A stretch of DNA of 11,256 nucleotides, taken from positions 1 to 11,256 of the forward strand of contig DALYJX010000241.1 of the NCBI GenBank assembly GCA_031969655.1, written 5' to 3'. Shown in pieces: positions 5,987 to 11,256 of the stretch. The notes below the pieces were generated by a model. It did no database searches, had not been told where the DNA came from, and saw nothing but the letters and a program-made list of their open reading frames with translations. Every line of letters starts with the position of its first letter. The first letter of the stretch is position 1. Origin of the DNA: Microseira sp003486305. Lineage in GTDB: Bacteria; Cyanobacteriota; Cyanobacteriia; Cyanobacteriales; Aerosakkonemataceae. A program made the translations under genes and the position numbers.

Positions 5987-7924
5987 CTAATCCTGCTGGG
6001 AGATGGGAATCTCTATGATGAATTCTGACCCTTTTCCGGGTGCGGAGATGCATTTTAGATCGCCCTTGTGTTTGTCCACAATAATTTTGTAACTAATTGA
6101 CAAACCCAAACCCGTGCCTTTGCCAACTGGTTTTGTAGTAAAGAAAGGTTCAAAAAGCCGTTCTTGCGCTTCTTCCGTCATTCCCAATCCGCTATCGGAT
6201 ATGCGGATTCTTACCCAATCGGAGTTAATAACTTCTGTACAAATGCGAATAGTTGGTAATTGGTAATTGGTAATTGGTAATGGGGAATTAACTTCGTTTT
6301 CATTAGTTATTAACTCTTCTATAGCATCTATCCCATTGCCGATTAAATTCATAAAAACTTGGTTGAGTTGTCCGGCATAGCATTCTACCAGTGGTAGGTT
6401 GCCGTATTCTTTGATTATTTGAATTCCCGGAAATTCTTGTTTGGGTTTCAATCGATGGTGCAAAATCAGTAAGGTGCTTTCGATTCCCTCGTGGATGTTG
6501 GCGGGTTTCATTTGGGCTTCATCCAAGCGGGAGAAGTTTCGCAAGCTGCGGGCAATTTCGCGGATGCGCTCTGACCCCTGCTCCATTGCCGATAAAATTT
6601 TAGGCAAATCTTCGATGATGAATTCTAAGTCTATGGCAGCTTTTTGGGCTTTAATTTCCTCTGGCGGATCGGGATATTGTCGGGCATAAAGCTGCAACAA
6701 TTTTAACAAGTCTTGTGTATATTGTTCGGCGTGGGGAAGATTGCTAGCAACGCAGTTAATCGGGTTATTAATTTCGTGGGCGACCCCAGCAACCATTTGC
6801 CCTAGTGAAGACATTTTTTCAGATTGAATTAGCTGGGCTTGAGTTTGCTGTAATTCGCGTAAAGCAGTTTCTAATTCGGTTGTTTTTTTGCTTAATTGCG
6901 CTTTTCTTTGCCGCAGTGCTTCTTCTGCCTGTTTTTTCTCGGTGATGTCTTCGACGGTACCTTCATAGTAAAGTAAAGTGCCGCTATCGTCTTGCACGGC
7001 GCGGGCGTTTTCCCTAATCCAGATCGCGCTACCGTCTCGGCGATAAACTTGGGATTCAAACGCGGATACAGAACCGTATTCTTGCATCGCGGCAATGAAT
7101 TCGGCTCGCCGATTTTGGTTAACATAAACTTGCCGTGCAATATCGGTACAATTGTTTATCAGTTCCGCTGGCGATTTATAGCCCAAAATCCGCGCGATCG
7201 CAGGATTAGCGCTTTTAAAGCTGCCGTCGGGTGTAGTTTGGAAAATGCCATCCATCGCATTTTCAAAAATGTTGCGATATTTGGCTTCTGCTTGTCTGAG
7301 TGCAGCCGCAGCAGCATCTTGAATTTGGCACTGTGCTAACAGTAACTGATGAGCGTCCAAGAGTGAGTAAACTCCCTGCGGGTCTTGCACCACAATTGGT
7401 TCGTAGATCAGTTCGCGTTGGCGTTGCAAAGACTGCCTTGCTGCTGCCACAATCTCTGTATCGCTGGACAAGGTTAAAGTTTCCGTTTTAGCCAAGCCAT
7501 AAAGTACTCTCAATGGTCGTTTGGCAAATAATTCCAAGCTGTATGGGCGACTAAGATATTCAAAAGTGCGCCGCCGCGAAATCATCCCCACGTACTCGCC
7601 TTCGCTGGTGATAATGATGCCAGGAAGTAAAGGATTTTCGTTTAAAATCTTGATAACTTCATTAGTTGGACGCTCTGACTCGATGCAAACCCTGTAAACG
7701 TTCAACTCTTGGAGCGTCGAGTCCAAACCGAGTTCTTTTCTACAGCTAGTCGCTTCAGTAGAAACTATGGCGTCGATTGGTGCTTGTGGGACAACAATCG
7801 TTTTCGCTCTTGGATTTGTAGGTTGCAGCTGCACTTTGTATTCGACCAAGCTTTCTGGCTCCGTTTCCGAACACTCCACCCATCTATCAGGGCCGATCAA
7901 ACAGCCATCACCTACCCAGTCCAT
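5987..7924 (-). CDS. CBS/PAS sensor histidine kinase, HK2 (645 aa)
   Basis: A soluble hybrid-input histidine kinase. The N-terminal region (about 75-205) looks like a CBS-domain pair: RPTNEVIKILNENPLLPGII, then GEYVGMISRRR, SRPYSLELFAKRPLRVL, and a second half EPIVVQDPQGVYSLLDAHQLL. I recognise this module from the N-termini of many cyanobacterial kinases and GGDEF proteins. A PAS domain follows (about 213-332, FENAMDGIFQTTPDG ... EDITEKKQ), then a coiled coil (333-370) and HisKA with His383 in VAGVAHEINNP. HATPase_c has an N box (NQVFMNLIGNGIDAI, 521-535), G1 (DSGLGM, 577-582), an F box and G2 (GKGTGLGLSI). Residues 549-557 (LPITNYQLP) are encoded by the TTACCAA heptamer and form part of an insert between the N and G1 boxes, relative to a standard kinase. 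The start is the only reasonable ATG; its ribosome binding site is weak. It is first in the minus-strand cluster. Confidence 0.92.
   Translation of the reverse strand: MDWVGDGCLIGPDRWVECSETEPESLVEYKVQLQPTNPRAKTIVVPQAPIDAIVSTEATSCRKELGLDSTLQELNVYRVCIESERPTNEVIKILNENPLLPGIIITSEGEYVGMISRRRTFEYLSRPYSLELFAKRPLRVLYGLAKTETLTLSSDTEIVAAARQSLQRQRELIYEPIVVQDPQGVYSLLDAHQLLLAQCQIQDAAAAALRQAEAKYRNIFENAMDGIFQTTPDGSFKSANPAIARILGYKSPAELINNCTDIARQVYVNQNRRAEFIAAMQEYGSVSAFESQVYRRDGSAIWIRENARAVQDDSGTLLYYEGTVEDITEKKQAEEALRQRKAQLSKKTTELETALRELQQTQAQLIQSEKMSSLGQMVAGVAHEINNPINCVASNLPHAEQYTQDLLKLLQLYARQYPDPPEEIKAQKAAIDLEFIIEDLPKILSAMEQGSERIREIARSLRNFSRLDEAQMKPANIHEGIESTLLILHHRLKPKQEFPGIQIIKEYGNLPLVECYAGQLNQVFMNLIGNGIDAIEELITNENEVNSPLPITNYQLPTIRICTEVINSDWVRIRISDSGLGMTEEAQERLFEPFFTTKPVGKGTGLGLSISYKIIVDKHKGDLKCISAPGKGSEFIIEIPISQQD
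6253..6280 (-). repeat. In-frame TTACCAA heptamer repeat inside HK2
   Basis: There are four tandem units, read TTGGTAA on the plus strand, which is TTACCAA on the HK2 coding strand. The codons give LPITNYQLP (HK2 residues 549-557). Read in this direction the heptamer is free of stop codons in all frames, because 21 bases give a cyclic LPITNYQ. In the other direction it contains TAA. The insert is thus in the only orientation that keeps the kinase open. It is the same unit as the array at 1433-1487. Confidence 0.95.
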
Positions 7925-8031
7925 AGCATATCCGCAATTTTACTGAATTGATAGATCTAGTATGAATCCTTTTAGTTACTGCTTGCGTGACGCGCATCGC
8001 TTGGAACCCGTGACGCTGGTTGTTGGTTGGT

Positions 8032-8047
8032 TGTGATCCAGATCAAT
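8032..8047. promoter_or_regulatory. Possible CRP-type operator
   Basis: TGTGATCCAGATCAAT matches the CRP consensus TGTGA-N6-TCACA fully in the left half-site and in TCA of the right half-site, with a nearly symmetric centre (TGATC-CA-GATCA). SyCRP1-type regulators of cyanobacteria use the same consensus. It lies about 108 bp upstream of the HK2 start and 324 bp upstream of psbI, so HK2 is the more likely target. No binding is shown; one such site could occur by chance. Confidence 0.4.
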
Positions 8048-8117
8048 GTTTTAGTTAAGTAGTTTTTTTGATTTTAACCCCGCTGCCGTAAACCACATCT
8101 ATCTTATGAGGGATTTT

Positions 8118-8143
8118 ACGGAAACTTTTCTTAAAGTTTCCGT
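8118..8143. repeat. Perfect 11-bp hairpin ACGGAAACTTT/AAAGTTTCCGT
   Basis: The arms at 8118-8128 and 8133-8143 are perfectly complementary with a TCTT loop. It lies between divergent genes, so there is no gene for it to terminate, and no T-run follows on either strand. It could be a protein-binding palindrome or an RNA structure in a long psbI leader. Confidence 0.75.
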
Positions 8144-8169
8144 GTAGGCGCGTGGTTGTCTCAGGGTTT

Positions 8170-8181
8170 CTACTTAAGTAG
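8170..8181. repeat. 12-bp perfect palindrome CTACTTAAGTAG
   Basis: The sequence is fully self-complementary. An 8-base copy of its right part, TTAAGTAG, recurs at 8055-8062, 119 bp to the left. It may be a dimeric regulator site in the divergent promoter region; no known regulator is recognised. Confidence 0.55.
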
Positions 8182-8307
8182 CCGTGTCAGTACTAAAGAG
8201 TAAAGCAAAATTTGTATAAAATACAACATAAAATCGCATAATCTGGGATAGAGGGAAATGACCGATGCGCAATTCTTAGTAAAAAATTTGGCAATAATTC
8301 GGTATCA

Positions 8308-8313
8308 TATAAA
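8308..8313 (+). promoter_or_regulatory. Tentative -10 element (TATAAA) for psbI
   Basis: TATAAA lies 57 bp upstream of the psbI ATG, with TTGGCA at 8288-8293 as a possible -35. The 14-bp spacing is short for a standard sigma-70 promoter, so this is a weak candidate. Other TATAAA/CATAAT-like boxes at about 8215-8242 are alternatives. Confidence 0.25.
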
Positions 8314-8370
8314 GCTGACTTGTCTAAACGACGGAACTGCTGAGCTTTTCACACGTCACGGAGATACCGT

Positions 8371-8487
8371 ATGCTGACCCTCAAAATCACTGTCTATGTC
8401 GTTGTTTCGTTCTTTGTTTTGCTGTTTATCTTCGGGTTCTTGTCTAATGACCCAGCGCGCAACCCCAAGCGTCGCGATTTGGAATAG
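8371..8487 (+). CDS. psbI: Photosystem II reaction center protein I, PsbI (38 aa)
   Basis: PsbI is a single-span thylakoid membrane subunit of photosystem II. It sits next to D1 and helps early assembly and stability of the reaction centre. The reading frame starts MLTLKITVYVVVSFF, passes through one hydrophobic helix (about residues 6-24) and ends LSNDPARNPKRRDLE. Both ends are hallmarks of PsbI, and the 38-residue length is that of the family in cyanobacteria and plastids. The C-terminal charged tail is expected on the stromal/cytoplasmic side. A GGAG (8360-8363) lies 7 nt before the ATG, partly inside a weak hairpin ACGG-AGATA-CCGT (8358-8370) that could affect initiation. The gene is divergent from HK2 and is followed, after 115 bp, by the DUF3769/LptD-like gene on the same strand. 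The identity is firm. Confidence 0.97.
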   Translation: MLTLKITVYVVVSFFVLLFIFGFLSNDPARNPKRRDLE

Positions 8488-8517
8488 ACAACGATTTAAT
8501 TCGATCTCAGGCAGTCT

Positions 8518-8537
8518 GGGCGGGGGATACCTCGCCC
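8518..8537 (+). repeat. Strong hairpin downstream of psbI
   Basis: GGGCGGGG (8518-8525) pairs with CCTCGCCC (8530-8537), 8 bp with one G-U and a GATA tetraloop. It lies 30 nt after the psbI stop. Such a stable GC-rich stem could protect the 3' end of the short psbI message or slow transcription into the next gene. It has no T-run directly behind it. Confidence 0.6.
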
Positions 8538-8543
8538 GTACAG

Positions 8544-8580
8544 CCTCAAATGCGGTTGAGGTTCTGCGTCTGGGTTTTTT
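8544..8580 (+). terminator. Possible weak terminator after psbI
   Basis: CCTCAA (8544-8549) and TTGAGG (8556-8561) form a 6-bp stem, up to 8 bp if an A-U and a G-U pair are added. It is followed 13 nt later by TTTTTT (8575-8580). The distance to the T-run is longer than in standard intrinsic terminators, so the call is tentative. It lies just before the DUF3769 gene start at 8603. Confidence 0.3.
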
Positions 8581-8602
8581 GTTTGCTTCGGTGTACTAAA
8601 AG

Positions 8603-11065
8603 ATGCCCTACCCAGTTACGCCCCCTGAGACGCCAGCAATTATTGCGCCACTACCTTCGGGGCATCTGCCTCATGATACTGGCGAATCGTTAATTGTGCG
8701 ATCGCATCCCCATCCCGATACAGGCGCATCTCACCACATCCGCAGCAAACATGACTTGCTTTGGCGCTCTGCAACTGCGTCAGACTTGGGTCCACCCTTG
8801 AGCGTTGGCATTTCACCAGAATTAGACCCAGCTACCGATATTTCCACTACAACTGCGGATCTGACAACCTCGATCGAGGAGCAGGGGACTCCGGTAGCAG
8901 GTGAGCAGGGGGGCTATCTTTACAAAGATGGGAATGAGTTAGAAACGGCACAGCAAGACCGGGGAAAATACGCAGGAATACCAGTTTTTCCGGGAACCGA
9001 TGACAGCCAGGATGGGTGGCTGGTAAATCGCTTGATTCAACTGGCAACTACGGGCGATGGGAGGGTTTCCCAGGCGCAACAAGTGCCAGAAACTCCCGAA
9101 ATAGAAGTTTTGCCAGGGGAACATATGTCGCCGGTTCCGGCTCCCGCAAGGGCGACTACCCAGACTACCCAAGCATCCCCAGCCCAACAACAACAGCAGC
9201 CAACTAGCGTTTCTACATCGGCGGGTGTAATAGAAGTTACCGCAGACCGGCAGCAATTTGACGAACGGCGACAGGTATTTACCGCTGAAGGTAATGTGGT
9301 GATGCGGTTTCAGGGGGGGATACTCGATGCAAATCGGGTGCAAGGAAATTTACTCAATTTTATAGCGATCGCAGAAGGCAATGCATCGTTGACGCGGGGA
9401 CAGCAGGTGTTTCGCGGCTCGCGCTTTGTCTATAACTTTGTGCAAAACAGCGGTACGATTCAAAACGCCAGGGGAACAGTATTTTCACCGACTTCGGGGA
9501 CGGATTTAACCTTTGAAACTGGGACGGGTGGATTGACTACCCCAGTCCCGGATCGACCTTTGAGCGATCGCTTGCTGGAAAATCAACCACCCCAACAAAT
9601 TACCAGCCCAGGCGGCGTCACCGTCGAACTCGGTAGGGGGGGACTCACCAACGTGGGTCAACTCAATCGGGTGCGCTTTGAAGCCGAACAGATTGAATTT
9701 TATCCCAGAGGCTGGACTGCAACCAACGTGCGTTTGACCAACGATCCGTTTTCGCCGCCAGAATTGGAATTGCGCGCAGATCGGGCTGTATTTACGCAAC
9801 TTTCACCTTTGCGGGACGAAATAGTCCTCACCAACTCCCGCATCTTTTTCGATCAAGGTTTTTCCATCCCGACTTTCCGACGGCGGATAGTAATCGACCG
9901 CACCCCAAGGGAAGCACCGATAGTGCAAATTCGCTACGACGCCAGGGAAAGAGGTGGACTTTATGTCGAGCGGGGTTTTGACATAATTAATACGCCACAA
10001 GTGCAACTGAGCATCACGCCGCAGTTTTTAGTCCAGCGAGCGATCGCTCAACAGGGCGGTAACATTTTTAACCCAAACTCTTGGGGTTTTAGAATGCGGT
10101 TCAATGCTAACGTCAGCCCCCGCACCAGAGTTGAAGCTTCTGCGGTAACGCCGACTTTCTTTTTAAACGAATTACCAGATAGACTTAGAGCCAGGTTGGC
10201 GGCGACTCAGATTATCGGTACTCGTTTACCCCACACCCTGACTCTGGAATATAGCTACCGCAATCGTTTATTTAACGGGTCTTTAGGATTTCAAACCGTC
10301 CGCAGCAGTTTGGGGGCGGTGATTACTTCCCCCGTGATTCCCTTGTGGAGAGGGATTAACCTGACTTATCAAGGTAGCGCACAGTATATTAACGCCGAAA
10401 GCGATCGCCAAGATTTGCTCGATTTTGACTTCTCGAACCCCAATCCGCAAGATGACCGCATAGTCTTAGGGCGTTTCCAAGCCAGCGCCGAACTGGCGCG
10501 CCCTACCTTGCTTTGGCGCGGACAACCTTTACCAGCGACACCATCCGAAGGTTTGAGATATACTCCAGTTCCCCTCGTACCTTTCCTGCGCGTAGTTCCT
10601 TCTGTGCGGGGTACGACGAGTTTATACACCAGCGGCGATACCCAACAAACCCTCAGCGGTAGTATCGCCTTACAAGGACAATTTGGTCATTTTTCCCGGC
10701 CTTTTCTCGACTATACCGCGTTTAATGTCGGGTACACCCAAGTTTTCAGAGAGGGTTTATCTCCCTTCTTTTTTGACCGGGTTGTCGATACTAGAGTGCT
10801 TTCTTTTGGTATCACACAGCAACTTTACGGGCCATTTCGAGTTGGGTTTCAAACGGGGATTAATTTAGATACGGGGGAACGCTTCAGTACCGATTACTTT
10901 TTAGAATACAGTCGCCGCGCCTACGGTATTGTTATTCGTTTCAACCCAGATCGGGAACAAGGTTCGATTAACTTGCGAATCAGCGACTTTAATTGGACTG
11001 GCGGCGATGAAGTTTTCGGCGGTTCTGGTGGGCGCTTTGTCGATACGGGTGTTATTCAACAATAA
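8603..11065 (+). CDS. DUF3769/LptD-like outer-membrane protein with OstA/LptA-type domain (820 aa)
   Basis: Likely a cyanobacterial counterpart of the LPS-assembly outer-membrane protein LptD. Residues 1-208 are low-complexity (Pro, Thr, Ser, Gln, with Q5 at 195-199) and look disordered. Residues 209-290 are an OstA/LptA-like beta-jellyroll: VIEVTADRQQFDERRQVFTAEGNVV, GILDANRVQGNL, QVFRGSRFVYNF. This kind of domain bridges lipid transport through the periplasm. Residues about 355-820 carry repeated amphipathic strands (VQLSITPQFLV, TLTLEYSYRN, LSFGITQQLYG, FRVGFQTGINL, YGIVIRFNP) in keeping with an outer-membrane beta-barrel and with DUF3769 as I know it. An in-frame TAA at 8597-8599 rules out a longer N-terminus, yet no signal peptide is visible at the start. 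The ribosome binding site is weak. Family assignment is from recall of domain patterns; the LptD role is inference. Confidence 0.82.
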   Translation: MPYPVTPPETPAIIAPLPSGHLPHDTGESLIVRSHPHPDTGASHHIRSKHDLLWRSATASDLGPPLSVGISPELDPATDISTTTADLTTSIEEQGTPVAGEQGGYLYKDGNELETAQQDRGKYAGIPVFPGTDDSQDGWLVNRLIQLATTGDGRVSQAQQVPETPEIEVLPGEHMSPVPAPARATTQTTQASPAQQQQQPTSVSTSAGVIEVTADRQQFDERRQVFTAEGNVVMRFQGGILDANRVQGNLLNFIAIAEGNASLTRGQQVFRGSRFVYNFVQNSGTIQNARGTVFSPTSGTDLTFETGTGGLTTPVPDRPLSDRLLENQPPQQITSPGGVTVELGRGGLTNVGQLNRVRFEAEQIEFYPRGWTATNVRLTNDPFSPPELELRADRAVFTQLSPLRDEIVLTNSRIFFDQGFSIPTFRRRIVIDRTPREAPIVQIRYDARERGGLYVERGFDIINTPQVQLSITPQFLVQRAIAQQGGNIFNPNSWGFRMRFNANVSPRTRVEASAVTPTFFLNELPDRLRARLAATQIIGTRLPHTLTLEYSYRNRLFNGSLGFQTVRSSLGAVITSPVIPLWRGINLTYQGSAQYINAESDRQDLLDFDFSNPNPQDDRIVLGRFQASAELARPTLLWRGQPLPATPSEGLRYTPVPLVPFLRVVPSVRGTTSLYTSGDTQQTLSGSIALQGQFGHFSRPFLDYTAFNVGYTQVFREGLSPFFFDRVVDTRVLSFGITQQLYGPFRVGFQTGINLDTGERFSTDYFLEYSRRAYGIVIRFNPDREQGSINLRISDFNWTGGDEVFGGSGGRFVDTGVIQQ

Positions 11066-11131
11066 AGCTTTATTTTACTTTAATTTCGGTATTTGCCCCC
11101 AAGCAACTAGCCAATTGATTGATGTATCGTA

Positions 11132-11256
11132 GGGCAAATCACCTTTGTTTCTATGAAAAATCGTTTATGGCAACCAAAGATCTACGTAGAAACAAAGGTT
11201 TCTAGCGGGCAAATCACCTTTGTTTCTAGCAAAAATCGTTTATGGCAACCAGAGAT
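11132..11256. repeat. 75-bp-period direct repeat with embedded inverted repeat, cut by window end
   Basis: Two 50-bp copies (11132-11181 and 11207-11256) differ at only three positions, in ...TTTCTATG/TTTCTAGC... and ACCAAAGAT/ACCAGAGAT. Between them lies a 25-bp spacer holding AGAAACAAAGGT (11188-11199). That is a perfect inverted copy of ACCTTTGTTTCT (11141-11152), next to the palindrome TCTACGTAGA (11181-11190). The AGAAAC...GTTTCT motif is like a dispersed repeat family of Oscillatoriales genomes. The second copy runs to the last base, so the array may continue. A reading frame is open through both copies from 11123 to the end; I think it is a by-product of the repeat. Confidence 0.85.

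Larger units (their letters stand above)
7925..8370. other. Divergent intergenic region between HK2 and psbI
   Basis: These 446 bases must hold the promoters for HK2 (leftward) and psbI (rightward). Contents that I can support: a CRP-like palindrome at 8032-8047, a perfect 11-bp hairpin at 8118-8143, a 12-bp palindrome at 8170-8181 and the psbI leader. I see no gene, including short ones, and no tRNA. Confidence 0.75.

Noticed and set aside
5767..6018. Plus-strand open frame of 83 codons across the HK2/PAS-CRP gap
   Set aside because: It overlaps both ends of real minus-strand genes, has no ribosome binding site and no recognisable protein pattern.
8118..8143. Hairpin as an intrinsic terminator
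   Set aside because: It lies between divergent genes and has no T-run on either strand in the right place.
8396..8599. 67-codon plus-strand frame after psbI
   Set aside because: It overlaps psbI in another frame and its sequence is unlike a protein; psbI is the real gene.
11132..11256. CRISPR array at the right edge, or at 1-235
   Set aside because: The repeats are 50 and 96 bp, hold hairpins, and have no set of distinct spacers or cas genes nearby.

Overview
The window looks like chromosomal DNA from a cyanobacterium, probably a filamentous, repeat-rich one of the Oscillatoriales/Nostocales kind. Three things point there. It encodes PsbI, a photosystem II subunit. It carries eleven exact copies of the cyanobacterial octamer HIP1 (GCGATCGC), about one per kb. 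It also holds many short tandem heptamers (TTACCAA, CATTAGC/AATTAGC) and hairpin repeats of the type common between genes in these genomes. I see no rRNA, tRNA, transposase or CRISPR array.

Left part (1-2316): a 96-bp tandem repeat with an internal inverted repeat runs in from the left edge. It is followed by three plus-strand genes: a 66-aa small protein (287-487), a class I SAM-dependent methyltransferase (571-1137) and a YafJ-type class II glutamine amidotransferase (1498-2274). The amidotransferase lies between heptamer arrays, and its stop codon is inside the downstream one.

Middle part (2313-7924, minus strand): a signalling locus of three genes. In transcription order these are a CBS/PAS histidine kinase (HK2), a PAS-CRP/FNR transcription factor fusion, and a PAS/PAS histidine kinase (HK1). 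The two kinases share the same HEINNP-type catalytic core and are probably paralogues. All three proteins lack membrane segments, and no response regulator is present. The gaps are 183 bp (HK2 to regulator) and 386 bp (regulator to HK1), so a single transcript is possible but not shown. HK2 contains a stretch encoded directly by the TTACCAA heptamer.

Right part (7925-11256): a 446-bp divergent intergenic region holds a CRP-like site and two strong palindromes. It leads into psbI (38 aa, 8371-8487). Two hairpins follow, then a large gene for an 820-aa DUF3769/LptD-like outer-membrane protein with an OstA/LptA-type domain. The window ends in a 75-bp-period repeat with embedded inverted repeats.

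No complete unknown system stands out. The most interesting points are the PAS-CRP fusion between two orphan kinases, and the heptamer repeats that have become part of coding sequence (in HK2) or supply stop codons for two convergent genes.
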